Source of the DNA: Nomia melanderi
Lineage: Eukaryota > Arthropoda > Insecta > Hymenoptera > Halictidae
Reading direction: 5' to 3'
DNA: 64,000 nt
Assembly (NCBI RefSeq): GCF_051020985.1
Contig: NW_027475146.1
Location: 1,364,001-1,428,000, forward strand
Position 1 is the stretch's first letter. Each line of letters starts with the position of its first letter. The position numbers and the translations under genes were made by a program. This document shows positions 12,101 through 24,552 of the stretch, in pieces. The notes under the pieces were generated by a model. That model saw nothing but the letters and a program-made list of their open reading frames with translations, was not told the DNA's origin and did not search any database.

Positions 12101-14130
12101 GGTGCTATTAGAGATAGCGCAATAAACCAAAGTGAATTATCTGCAGGAGGCCATGGCGCATGAATCTGTGCAGCGGGAAAGACCTCGGACCAACAGGGGC
12201 CGAGAAAACCACCGTCTCATGGGGCCGGACCTTCAGGGTCAGGGAAAAATCCAATATATATCTGGTGATATCTCGGGTTCTATTACAGATAGGGCGATAA
12301 ATCAAAGTGCATTGTCTGCAGGATGCCCTGGAGCATGGATCTGTGCAGCGGGAACGACCTCGGACCACCATGGGCCGACAAAACCACAGTCTCATGGGGC
12401 GGGACACCCAGGGTCAGGGGAAAATCCAATGTATATCTGGTGATATCTCGGGTGCTATTCGAGATAGCGCAATAAACCAATGTGAATTATCTGCAGGAGG
12501 CCCTGGCGCATGAATCTGTGCAGCGGGAACGACCTCGGACCACCAGGGGCCGAGAAATCCACCGTCTCATGGAGCCGGACACTCAGGGCCAGGGAAAAAT
12601 CCAATATATATCTGGTGATATCTCGGGTGCTATTACAGATAGCGCAATAAATCAAACTGCATTGTCTGCGGGAGGACCTGGCGCATGAATCTGTGCAGCG
12701 GCAACGACCTCGGACCACCAGGGGCCGAGAAAATTACAGATTTTCTGTATCCGTCACCCAATGTCATGTAAAAATCCAGCATATATCTGGTGATATCTCG
12801 GGTTATATTACAGATAGGGCGATAAATCAAAGTGCATTGTCAGCAGGAGGCCCTGGAGCATGAATCTGTGCAGCGGGAACGACCTCGGACCACCATGTGC
12901 CGAGAAAACCACAGTCTCATGGGGCGGGACACTCAGGGTCAGGGGAAAATCCAATATATATCTGGTGATATCTCGGGTGCTATTAGAGATAGCGCAATAA
13001 ACCAAAGTGAATTATCTGCAGGAGGCCATGGCGCATGAATCTGTGCAGCGGGAAAGACCTCGGACCAGCAGCGGCCGAGAAAACCACCGTCTCATGGGGC
13101 CGGACACTCAGGGTCAGGGAAGAATCCAATATATATCTGGTGATATCTCGGGTGCTATTAGAGATAGCGCAATAAACCAAAGTGAATTATCTGCTGGAGG
13201 CCCTGGCGCATATATCTGTGCAGCGGGAACGACCTCCGACCACCAGGGACCGAGAAAACCACCGTCTCATGGGGCCGAACACTCAGGGTCAGGGTAAAAT
13301 CCAATATATATCTGGTCATATGTCGGGTGCTATTACAGATAGAGCAATAAATCAAAGTGCATTGTCTGTAGGAGGCCCTGGCGCATGGATCTGTGCAGCG
13401 GGAACGACCTCGGACCACCAGGGGCCGAGAAAACCATCATCTCACGGGGCCGGACACTCAGTGTCAAGGAAAAATCCAATATATGTCTGGTGATATCTCT
13501 GGTGCTATTACAAATAGCGCAATAAATTAAAGTGCAATGTCTGTAGGAGGCCCTGGCGCATGAATCTGTGCAGCGGGAACGACCTCGGACCACCATGGGC
13601 CGAGAAAACCACAGTCTCATGGGGCGGGACACTCAGGGTCAGGGGAAAATCCAATATATATCTGGTGATATCTCGGGTGGCATTACAGATAGAGCAATAT
13701 ATCAAAGTGAATTATCTGCAGGAGGCCCTGGCGCATGAATCTGTGCAGCGGGAACGACCACGGTCCACCAGGAGCCGAGAAAACCATCGTCTCATGGGGC
13801 CGGACACTCAGGGCCAGGGAAAAATCCAATATATATCTGGTGATATCTCGGGTGCTATTACAGATAGCGCAATAAATCAAACTGCATTGTCTGCGGGAGG
13901 ACCTGGCGCATGAATCTGTGCAGCGGTAACGTCCTCGGACCACCAGGGGCCGAGAAAATTAAAGATTTTCGGTATCCGTCACCCAATGTCATGTAAAAAT
14001 CCAGCATATATCTGGTGATATCTCGGGTTCTATTACAGATAGGGCGATAAATCAAAGTGCATTGTCTGCAGGAGGCCCTGGAGCATGAATCTGTGCAGCG
14101 GGAACGACCTCGGACCATCATGGGCCGAGA
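9150..14130 (+). repeat. long superblock, shortened copy
   Basis: This is the second copy of the 50-8880 block, lacking 22 monomers. Relative to the longer copy it lost, or never gained, one 7-monomer step and a further 15 monomers. It ends inside the monomer at 14057: from about 14,135 this copy reads ACCACCGTCTCATGGGGCC where the other reads ACCACAGTCTCATGGGGCG. Confidence 0.85.
9857..11081 (+). repeat. 7-monomer HOR, copy 5 (1,225 bp)
   Basis: All seven monomers are in order, lying 3.7 kb beyond the previous copy. It ends with the altered seventh monomer (GCAGCAGGAACGACATCGG near 10940). Private changes include GGAAAATGCAATATA near 10671, ACAATACATATCTGG near 10850 and GGCCGTACACTC near 10998. 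It belongs to the long-range duplicate that starts near 9,150. Confidence 0.92.
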
Positions 14131-14690
14131 AAACCACCGTCTCATGGGGCCGGACAATCATGGTCAGGGAAAAATCCAATATATATCTGGTGATATCTCG
14201 GGTGCTATTAGAGATAGCGCAATAAACCAAAGTGAATTATCTGCAGGATGCCCGGGCGCATGAATCTGTGCAGCGGGAACGACCTCGGACCACCAGGGGC
14301 CGAGAAAACCACCGTCCCATGGCGCCGGACTGTCAGGGTCAGGGAAAAATCCATTATATATCTGGTGATATCTCGGGTGCTATTAGAGATAGTGCAATAA
14401 ACCAAAGTGAATTATCTGCAGGAGGCTCTGGCGCTTGAATCTGTGCAGCAGGAACGACATCGGACCAACAGGGGCCGAGAAAATTACAGTTTTTCTCTAT
14501 CCGTCACCCAAAGTCATGTAAAAATGCAGAATATATATGGTGCTTTCTCGGGTGCTATTACAGATAGGGCAAGAAATCAAAGTGCATTGTCTGTAGGATG
14601 CCCTGGCGCATGAATCGGTGCAGCGGGAACGACCTCGGACCACCAGGGGCCTAGAAAAGCACAGTCTCATGGGGCCGGACACTCAGGGTC

Positions 14691-14704
14691 AGGGGAAACC
14701 CAAT
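14691..14704 (+). repeat. 1-bp deletion in monomer
   Basis: AGGGGAAACCCAATATAT replaces AGGGGAAAATCCAATATAT, shifting the grid by one base. The identical event is at 18015-18028 in the second 19-monomer unit, so it predates that duplication. Confidence 0.85.
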
Positions 14705-17080
14705 ATATATCTGGTGATATCTCGGGTGCTTTTAGAGATAGCGCAATAAACGAAAGTGAATTATCTGCAGGAGGCCCTGGCGCATGCATCCGTGCAGCGG
14801 GAACGACCTCGGACCACAAGGGGTCGAGAAAACCACCGTCTCATGGGGCCAGACACTCAGTGTCAGGGAAAAATCCAGTATATATCTGGTGATATCTCGG
14901 GTGCTATTACAGATAGCGCAATAAATCAAAGTGCATTGTCTGTAGGAGGCCCTGGCGCGTGAACCTGTGCAGCGGGAACTACCTCGGACCACCAGGGGCC
15001 GAGAAAACCACCGTCTCATGGGGCCGGACACTCAGGGTCAGGGGAAAGTCCAATATATATCTGGTGATATCTCGGGTGCTATTGGAGATAGCGCAATAAA
15101 CGAAAGTGAATTATCTGCAGGAGGCCCTGGCGCATGCATCTGTGCAGCAGGAACGACCTCGGACCACCAGGGGCCGAGAAAACCACCGTCTCATGGGGCC
15201 GGACACTCAGGGTCAGGGAAAAATCCAATATATATCTGGTGATATCTCGGGTGCTATTACAGGTAGCGCAATAAACCAAAGTGAATTATCTGCAGGAGGC
15301 CCTGGCGCATGCATCTGTGCAGCGGGAACGACCTCGGACCACCAGGGGCCAAGAAAATCACCGTCTCATGGGGCCGGACGCTCAGGGTCAGGGAAAAATC
15401 CAATATATATCTGGTTATATCTCGGGTGCTATTACAGATAGCGCAATAAGTCAAAGTGCATTGTCTGTAGGAGGCCCTGGCGCATGAATCTGTGCAGCGG
15501 GAACGACCTCGGACCACCAGGGGCCTAGAAAAGCACAGTCTCATGGGGCCGGACACTCAGGGTCAGGGGAAAATCCAATATATATCTGGTTATATCTCGG
15601 GTGCGATTACAGATAGCGCAATAAATCAAAGTGCATTGTCTGTAGGAGGACCTGGCGCATGAATCTGTGCAGCGGGAACGACCTCGGATCACCAGGGTCC
15701 GCGAAAACCACCGTCTCATGGGGCCGGACACTCAGGGCCAGGGAAAAATCCAATATATATCTGGTGATATCACGAGTGCTATTAGAGATAGCGCAATAAA
15801 CCAAAGTGAATTATCTGCAGGAGGCCCGGGCGCATGAATCTGTACAGCGGGAAAGACCTCGGACCACCAGGTGCCGAGAAAACCACCGTCTCATGGGGCC
15901 GGACTGTCAGGGTCAGGGAAAAATCCATTATATATCTGGTGATATCTCGGGTGCTATTAGAGATAGTGCAATAAACCAAAGTGATTTATCTGGAGGAGGA
16001 CGAGGCGCATGAATCTGTGCAGTAGGAACGACATCGGTCCACCAGGGGCCGAGAAAATTACAGATTTTCGGTATCCGTCACCCAAAGTCATGTAAAAATC
16101 CAGCATATATGTGGTGCTTTCTCGGGTGCTATTTCAGATAGGGCAATAAATCAAAGTGCATTGTCTGTAGGTTGCCCTGGCGCTTGAATCGGTGCAGCAG
16201 GAACGACCACGGACCACCAGGGGCCGAGAAAATCACCGTCTCATGGGGCCGGACGCTCAGGGTCAGGGAAAAATCCAATATATATCTGGTGATATCTCGG
16301 GTGCTATTAGAGATAGCGCGATATATCAAAGTGCATTGTCTGCAGGAGGCCCTAGCGCATGAATCTGTGCAGCAGCAACGACGTCGGAACACTAGGGGCC
16401 GGGAAAATTACAGATTTTCGGTATCCGTCACCGAAAGTCATGTAAAAATCCAGAATATATATGGTGCTTTCTCGGGTGCTATTACAGATAGCGCAATAAA
16501 TCAAAGTGAATTATCTGCAGGACGCCCTGGCGCATGCATCTGTACAGCGGGAGCGACCTCGGACCACCAGGGGCCGAGAAAACCACCGTCTCATGGGGCC
16601 GGACACTCAGGATCGGGGAAAAATCCAATATATATCTGGTGATATCTCGGGTTCTATTACAGATTGCGCGATAAATCAATGTGCATTGTCTGCAGGAGGC
16701 CCTGGCGCATGAATCTGTGCAGCAGCAACGACGTCGGAACACCAGGGGCCAAGAAAATTAGAGATTTTCGGTATCCGTCACCCAAGGTCATGTAAAAATC
16801 CAGCATATATCTGCTGATATCTCGGGTGCTATTACAGATAGCGCAATAAACCAAAGTGAATTATCTGCAGGAGGCCCTGGCGCATGAACCTGTGCAGCGG
16901 TATCTACCTCGGTCCATCAGGGTCCGAGACAACCACCGTCTCATGGGGCCGGACACTCAGGGTCAGGGAAAAATCCAATATATATCTGGTGATATCTCGG
17001 GAGCTATTACAGATAGCGCAATAAATCAAACTGCATTGTCTGTAGGAGGCCCTGGCGCATGAATCTGGGCAGCGGGAACG

Positions 17081-17093
17081 ACCTCACCCCCAG
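17081..17093 (+). repeat. 2-bp deletion in monomer
   Basis: ACCTCACCCCCAGGGG replaces ACCTCGGACCACCAGGGG. It is the only 2-bp length change seen in the window and appears once. Confidence 0.8.
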
Positions 17094-17553
17094 GGGCCGG
17101 GAAAACCACAGTCTCATGGGGCCCTACACTCAGGGTCAGGGGAAAATCCAATATATATCTGGTGATATCTCGGGTGCTATTACAGATAGCGCAATAAACC
17201 AAAGTGAATTATCTGCAGGAGGCCCTGGCGCATGAATCCGTGCAGATGGAACGACCTCGGACGACCAGGGGCCGAGAAAACCACCGTCTCATGGGGCCGG
17301 ACACTCAGGGTCGGGGGAAAATCCAATATATATCTGGTGATATCTCGGGTGCTATTAGAGATAGTGCAATAAACCAAAGTGAATTATCTGCAGGAGGCCC
17401 TCGCGCATGAATCTGTGCAGCGGGAACGACCTCGGATCACCAGGCTCCGAGAAAACCACCGTCTCATGGGGCCGGACAATCATGGTCAGGGAAAAATCCA
17501 ATATATATCTGGTGATATCTCGGGTGCTATTAGAGATAGCGCAATAAACCAAA

Positions 17554-19600
17554 GTGAATTATCTGCAGGATGCCCGGGCGCAGGAATCTGTGCAGCGGGA
17601 ACGACCTCGGACCACCAGGGGCCGAGAAAACCACCGTCCCATGGCGCCGGATTGTCAGGGTCAGGGAAAAATCCATTATATATCTGGTGATATCTCGGGT
17701 GCTATTAGAGATAGTGCAATAAACCAAAGTGAATTATCTGCAGGAGGCTCTGGCGCTTGAATCTGTGCAGCAGGAACGACATCGGACCAACAGGGGCCGA
17801 GAAAATTACAGTTTTTCTCTATCCGTCACCCAAAGTCATGTAAAAATGCAGAATATATATGGTGCTTTCTCGGGTGCTATTACAGATAGGGCAAGAAATC
17901 AAAGTGCATTGTCTGTAGGATGCCCTGGCGCATGAATCGGTGCAGCGGGAACGACCTCGGACCACCAGGGGCCTAGAAAAGCACAGTCTCATGGGGCCGG
18001 ACACTCAGGGTCAGGGGAAACCCAATATATATCTGGTGATATCTCGGGTGCTATTAGAGATAGCGCAATAAACGAAAGTGAATTATCTGCAGGAGGCCCT
18101 GGCGCATGAATCTGTGCAGCGGGAACGACCTCGGACCACAAGGGGTCGAGAAAACCACCGTCTCATGGGGCCAGACACTCAGTGTCAGGGAAAAATCCAG
18201 TATATATCTGGTGATATCTCGGGTGCTATTACAGATAGCGCAATAAATCAAAGTGCATTGTCTGTAGGAGGCCCTGGCGCGTGAACCTGTGCAGCGGGAA
18301 CTACCTCGGACCACCAGGGGCCGAGAAAACCACCGTCTCATGGGGCCGGACACTCAGGGTCAGGGGAAAGTCCAATATATATCTGGTGATATCTCGGGTG
18401 CTATTGGAGATAGCGCAATAAACGAAAGTGAATTATCTGCAGGAGGCCCTGGCGCATGCATCTGTGCAGCGGGAACGACCTCGGACCACCAGGGGCCGAG
18501 AAAACCACCGTCTCTTGGGGCCGGACACTCATGGTCATGGAAAAATCCAATATATATCTGGTGATATCTCGGGTGCTATTAGAGATAGTGCAATAAACCA
18601 AAGTGAATTATCTGCAGGAGGCCCTCGCGCATGAATCTGTGCAGCGGGTACGACCTCGGATCACCAGGCTCCGAGAAAACCACCGTCTCATGGGGCCGGA
18701 CACTCAGGGTCAGGGAAAAATCAAATATTTATCTGGTGATATCTCGGGTGCTATTAGAGATAGCGCAATAAACGAAAGTCAATTATCTGCAGGAGGCCTT
18801 GGCGCATGCAACTGTGCAGCGGGAACGACCTCGGACCACCAGGGGTCGAGAAAACCACCGTCTCATGGGGCCGGACACTCAGGGTCAGGGAAAAATCCAA
18901 TATATATCTGGTTATATCTCGGGTGCGATTACAGATAGCGCAATAAATCAAAGTGCATTGTCTGTAGGAGGACCTGGCGCATGAATCTGTGCAGCGGGAA
19001 CGACCTCGGATCACCAGGGTCCGCGAAAACCGCCGTCTCATGGGGCCGGACACTCAGGGCCAGGGAAAAATCCAATATATATCTGGTGATATCACGAGTG
19101 CTATTAGAGATAGCGCAATAAACCAAAGTGAATTATCTGCAGGAGGCCCGGGCGCATGAATCTGTACAGCGGGAAAGACCTCGGACCACCAGGTGCCGAG
19201 AAAACCACCGTCTCATGGGGCCGGACTGTCAGGGTCAGGGAAAAATCCATTATATATCTGGTGATATCTCGGGTGCTATTAGAGATAGTGCAATAAACCA
19301 AAGTGATTTATCTGCAGGAGGACGAGGCGCATGAATCTGTGCAGTAGGAACGACATCGGTCCACCAGGGGCCGAGAAAATTACAGATTTTCGGTATCCGT
19401 CACCCAAAGTCATGTAAAAATCCAGCATATATGTGGTTCTTTCTCGGGTGCTATTTCAGATAGGGCAATAAATCAAAGTGCATTGTCTGTAGGTTGCCCT
19501 GGCGCTTGAATCGGTGCAGCAGGAACGACCACGGACCACCAGGGGCCGAGAAAATCACCGTCTCATGGGGCCGGACGCTCAGGGTCAGGGAAAAATCCAA
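17554..19600 (+). repeat. 19-monomer unit, copy 2 (partial, rearranged)
   Basis: The markers of 14232 reappear in order at an offset of 3,322 bp for most of the first 12 monomers, to about 19,600. Two internal monomers (18603, 18778) differ from their counterparts. After that, segments resembling 15281-15800 appear at an offset of 4,372 bp instead. Confidence 0.8.
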
Positions 19601-20352
19601 TATATATCTGGTGATATCTCGGGTGCTATTACAGGTAGCGCAATAAACCAAAGTGAATTATCTGCAGGAGGCCCTGGCGCATGCATCTGTGCAGCGGGAA
19701 CGACCTCGGACCACCAGGGGCCAAGAAAATCACCGTCTCATGGGGCCGGACGCTCAGGGCCAGGGAAAAATCCAATATATATCTGGTTATATCTCGGGTG
19801 CTATTACAGATAGCGCAATAAGTCAAAGTGCATTGTCTGTAGGAGGCCCTGGCGCATGAATCTGTGCAGCGGGAACGACCTCGGACCACCAGGGGCCTAG
19901 AAAAGCACAGTCTCATGGGGCCGGACACTCAGGGTCAGGGGAAAATCCAATATATATCTGGTTATATCTCGGGTGCGATTACAGATAGCGCAATAAATCA
20001 AAGTGCATTGTCTGTAGGAGGACCTGGCGCATGAATCTGTGCAGCGGGAACGACCTCGGATCACCAGGGTCCGCGAAAACCACCGTCTCATGGGGCCGGA
20101 CACTCAGGGTCAGGGGAAAATCCAATATATATCTGGTTATATCTCGGGTGCGATTACAGATAGCGCAATAAATCAAAGTGCATTGTCTGTAGGAGGACCT
20201 GGCGCATGAATCTGTGCAGCGGGAACGACCTCGGATCACCAGGGTCCGCGAAAACCACCGTCTCATGGGGCCGGACACTCAGGGCCAGGGAAAAATCCAA
20301 TATATATCTGGTGATATCACGAGTGCTATTAGAGATAGCGCAATAAACCAAA
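19128..20352 (+). repeat. local 7-monomer duplication (1,225 bp)
   Basis: The monomers at 19128, 19303 and 19478 (markers GCCCGGGCGCATGAATCTGT, a type C with TTTCAGATAGGGC, and GGTTGCCCTGGCGCTTG) recur at 20353, 20528 and 20703. The step is seven monomers again, but the monomers are unrelated to the 7-mer of the first 11 kb. Confidence 0.78.
20003..20352 (+). repeat. single-monomer tandem duplication
   Basis: The monomers at 20003 and 20178 share CCTCGGATCACCAGGGTCCG and a common 5' part of about 100 bp. The second then switches to CAGGGCCAGGGAAAAATCC and GATATCACGAGTGC. This looks like a one-step duplication of a monomer already present at 15631 and 18953. Confidence 0.8.
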
Positions 20353-21052
20353 GTGAATTATCTGCAGGAGGCCCGGGCGCATGAATCTGTACAGCGGGAA
20401 AGACCTCGGACCACCAGGTGCCGAGAAAACCACCGTCTCATGGGGCCGGACTGTCAGGGTCAGGGAAAAATCCATTATATATCTGGTGATATCTCGGGTG
20501 CTATTAGAGATAGTGCAATAAACCAAAGTGATTTATCTGCAGGAGGACGAGGCGCATGAATCTGTGCAGTAGGAACGACATCGGTCCACCAGGGGCCGAG
20601 AAAATTACAGATTTTCGGTATCCGTCACCCAAAGTCATGTAAAAATCCAGCATATATATGGTGCTTTCTCGGGTGCTATTTCAGATAGGGCAATAAATCA
20701 AAGTGCATTGTCTGTAGGTTGCCCTGGCGCTTGAATCGGTGCAGCAGGAACGACCACGGACCACCAGGGGCCGAGAAAATCACCGTCTCATGGGGCCGGA
20801 CGCTCAGGGTCAGGGAAAAATCCAATATATATCTGGTGATATCTCGGGTGCTACTACAGATAGCGCAATTAATCAAAGTGCATTGTCTGTAGGAGGCCCT
20901 GGCGCATGAATCTGTGCAGCGGGAACGACCTCGGACCACCAGGGGCCTAGAAAAGCACAGTCTCATGGGGCCGGACACTCAGCGTCAGGGGAAAATCCAA
21001 TATATATCTGGTGATATCTCGTGTGCTATTAGAGATAGCGCAATAAACCAAA

Positions 21053-22250
21053 GTGAATTATCTGCAGGAGGCCCTGGCGCATGCAGCTGTGCAGCGGGAA
21101 CGACCTCGGACCACCAGGGATCGAGAAAACCACCGTCTCATGGGGCCGGACACTCAGGGTCAGGGAAAAATCAAATATATATCTGGTGATATCTCGGGTG
21201 CTATTAGTTATAGCGCAATAAACCAAAGTAAATTATCTGCAGGAGCCCCTGGCGCATGCAGCTGTGCAGCGGGAACGACCTCGGACAACCAGGGATCGAG
21301 AAAACCACCGTCTCATGGGGCCGGACACTCAGGGTCAGGGGAAAATCCTATATATATCTGGTGATATCTCGGGTGCTATTAGATATAGCTCAATAAACCA
21401 AAGTGAATTATCTGCAGGAGGCCCTGGCGCATGCAGCTGTGCAGCGAGAACAACCTCGGACCACCAGCGGCCGAGAAAAACACCGTCTCATGGGGCCGGA
21501 CACTCAGGGTCAGGGGAAAATCCAATATATATCTGGTGATATCTCGGGTGCCGTTAGAGATAGCGCGATAAATCAAAGTGCATTGTCTACAGGAGGCCCT
21601 GGCGCATGAATCTGTGCAGCGGGAACGACCTCGGTCCACCAGGGGCCGAGAAAACCACCGTCTCATGGGGCCGGACACTCAGGGTCAGGTAAAAATCAAA
21701 TATATATCTGGTGATATCTCGGGTGCTATTAGAGATAGCGCAATAAACCAAAGTGCATTATCTGCAGGAGGCCCGGGCGCATGAATCTGTGCAGCGGGAA
21801 CGACCTCGGACCACCAGGGGCCGAGAAAACCACCGTCTCAAGAGGCCGGACACTCAGGGTCAGGGGAAAATCCAATATATATCTGGTGATATCTCGGGTG
21901 CTATTAGGGATAGCGCAATAAATCAAAGTGCATTGTCCGTAGGAGGCCCTTGCGCATGAATCTGTGCAGCAGGAACGACGTCGGACCACCAGGGGCCGAG
22001 AAAATTACAGATTTTCGGTATCCGTCACCCAAAGTCATGTAAAAATCCAGCATATATATGGTGCTTTCTCGCGTGCTATTAGAGATAGCGCAATAAATCA
22101 ATGTGGATTGTCTGCTGGAGGCCCTGTCGCATGAATCTGTGCAGCGGCAACGACCTCGGACTACCAGGGGCCGAGAAAACCACCGACATATGGGGCCGGA
22201 ATGTCAGGGTCAGGGGTAAATCCAATATATATCTGGTGATATCTCGGGTG
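21053..22250 (+). repeat. 7-monomer block, copy 1 of pair 2,275 bp apart
   Basis: Seven monomers starting with CATGCAGCTGTGCAGCGGG match 23328-24525 at a constant offset of 2,275 bp (13 monomers). Markers are ATTAGTTATAGCGC, GCAGCGAGAACAACC, GTGCCGTTAGAGATAGCGCG and TCTCAAGAGGCCGG. The final monomer also resembles 25778-25952. Confidence 0.85.
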
Positions 22251-22560
22251 CTATTAGAGATAGCGCAATAAATCAAAGTGCATTGTCCGTATGAGGCCCT
22301 TGCGCGTGAATCTGTGCAGCAGGAACGAAATCGGACCACCAGGGGCCGAGGAAATTACAGATTTTCGGTGTCCGTCACCCAAAGTCATGTAAAAATCCAG
22401 CATATATATGGTGCTTGCTCGGGTGCTACTACAGATAGCGCAATAAATCAAAGTGCATTGTCTGTCGGAGGCCCTGGCGCATGAATGTGGGCAGCGGGAA
22501 CGACCTCGGACCGCCAGGGGCCGAGAAAACCACCGTTTCATGGGGCCGGACACTCAGGGT
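22090..22560 (+). repeat. three-monomer patch shared with 25765-26235
   Basis: Markers CGACATATGGGGCCGG, GTCCGTATGAGGCCC, a type C monomer with GGTGCTTGCTCGGG, and GAATGTGGGCAGCGGG recur at an offset of 3,675 bp (21 monomers). Part of the set recurs again near 27,520-27,690. Confidence 0.78.
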
Positions 22561-23327
22561 CAGGGGAAAATCCAATATATATCTGGTGATTTCTCGGGTG
22601 CTATTAGAGATAGCGCAATAATCCAAAGTGAATTATCTGCAGGGGGCCCTGGCGCATGCATCTGTGCAGCGGGAACGACCTCGGACCACCAGGGGCCGAG
22701 AAATTTACAGATTTTCGGTATCCGTCACCCAAAGTCATGTAAAAATCCAGCATATATATGGTGCTTTCTCGCGTGGTATTACAGATAGCGCAATAAATCA
22801 AAGTGCATTGTCTGCGGGCGACCCTGGCACATGAATATGTGCAGCGGCAACGACCTCGGACAATCAGGGGCCGAGAAAAACACCGTCTCATGGGTCAGGA
22901 CAATCAGGGTAAGGGGAAAATCCAATATATATCTGGTGATATCTCGGGTGCTACTACAGATAGCGCAATAAACGAAAGTGAATTATCTGCAGGAGGCCCT
23001 GGCGCATGCATCTGTGCAGCGGGAACGACCTCGGACCACCAGGGGTCGAGAAAACCACCGTCTCATGGGGCCGGACACTCAGGGTCAGGGAAAAATCCAA
23101 TATATATCTGGTGATATCTCGGGTGGTATTAGAGATAGCGCAATAAATCAAAGTGCATTGTCTACAGGAGGCCCTGGCGCATGAATCTGTGCAACGGGAA
23201 CGACCTCGGACAACCAGGTGCCGAGAAAACCACCGTCTCATGGGGCGGGACACTCAGGGTCAGGGGAAAATCCTATATATATCTGGTGATATCTCGGGTG
23301 CTATTAGATATAGCTCAATAAACCAAA

Positions 23328-24525
23328 GTGAATTATCTGCAGGAGGCCCTGGCGCATGCAGCTGTGCAGCGGGAACGACCTCGGACCACCAGGGATCGAG
23401 AAAACCACCGTCTCATGGGGCCGGACACTCAGGGTCAGGGAAAAATCAAATATATATCTGGTGATATCTCGGGTGCTATTAGTTATAGCGCAATAAACCA
23501 AAGTAAATTATCTGCAGGAGCCCCTGGCGCATGCAGCTGTGCAGCGGGAACGACCTCGGACAACCAGGGATCGAGAAAACCACCGTCTCATGGGGCCGGA
23601 CACTCAGGGTCAGGGGAAAATCCTATATATATCTGGTGATATCTCGGGTGCTATTAGATATAGCTCAATAAACCAAAGTGAATTATCTGCAGGAGGCCCT
23701 GGCGCATGCAGCTGTGCAGCGAGAACAACCTCGGACCACCAGCGGCCGAGAAAAACACCGTCTCATGGGGCCGGACACTCAGGGTCAGGGGAAAATCCAA
23801 TATATATCTGGTGATATCTCGGGTGCCGTTAGAGATAGCGCGATAAATCAAAGTGCATTGTCTACAGGAGGCCCTGGCGCATGAATCTGTGCAGCGGGAA
23901 CGACCTCGGTCCACCAGGGGCCGAGAAAACCACCGTCTCATGGGGCCGGACACTCAGGGTCAGGTAAAAATCAAATATATATCTGGTGATATCTCGGGTG
24001 CTATTAGAGATAGCGCAATAAACCAAAGTGAATTATCTGCAGGAGGCCCGGGCGCATGAATCTGTGCAGCGGGAACGACCTCGGACCACCAGGGGCCGAG
24101 AAAACCACCGTCTCAAGAGGCCGGACACTCAGGGTCAGGGGAAAATCCAATATATATCTGGTGATATCTCGGGTGCTATTAGGGATAGCGCAATAAATCA
24201 AAGTGCATTGTCCGTAGGAGGCCCTTGCGCATGAATCTGTGCAGCAGGAACGACGTCGGACCACCAGGGGCCGAGAAAATTACAGATTTTCGGTATCCGT
24301 CACCCAAAGTCATGTAAAAATCCAGCATATATATGGTGCTTTCTCGCGTGCTATTAGAGATAGCGCAATAAATCAATGTGGATTGTCTGCTGGAGGCCCT
24401 GTCGCATGAATCTGTGCAGCGGCAACGACCTCGGACTACCAGTTGCCGAGAAAACCACCGACATATGGGGCCGGAATGTCAGGGTCAGGGGTAAATCCAA
24501 TATATATCTGGTGATATCTCGGGTG
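23328..24525 (+). repeat. 7-monomer block, copy 2 of pair 2,275 bp apart
   Basis: Matches 21053-22250. The last monomer has CAGTTGCCGAG where copy 1 reads CAGGGGCCGAG. The six intervening monomers (22278-23327) are unrelated to what follows 24525, so the pair is dispersed and not a simple tandem. Confidence 0.85.
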
Positions 24526-24552
24526 CTATTAGATATAGCTCAATAACCCAAA

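Larger units (their letters stand above)
481..14030 (+). repeat. type C monomers, cluster 1
   Basis: Diverged central segments of about 70 bp begin near 481, 3456, 6430, 7481, 8706, 9582, 11331, 11856, 12731 and 13956. They read ATTACAGATTTTC (8706 and 13956 have ATTAAAG) and then TATCCGTCACC and ATGTAAAAATCCAGC, in place of ACCACCGTCTCATGGGGCC. The segment has the same length as the sequence it replaces, so the grid is not shifted. Confidence 0.85.
14232..17553 (+). repeat. 19-monomer unit, copy 1 (3,322 bp)
   Basis: Nineteen monomers, three bases short of 19 x 175 because of the two deletions noted separately. Marker variants are CCGTCCCATGGCGCCGG (first), a type C monomer with GTTTTTCTCTATCCG (second) and GGGGCCTAGAAAAGCACAG (third). 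It contains four type C monomers besides those markers' neighbours, more per kilobase than most of the window. Confidence 0.82.
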
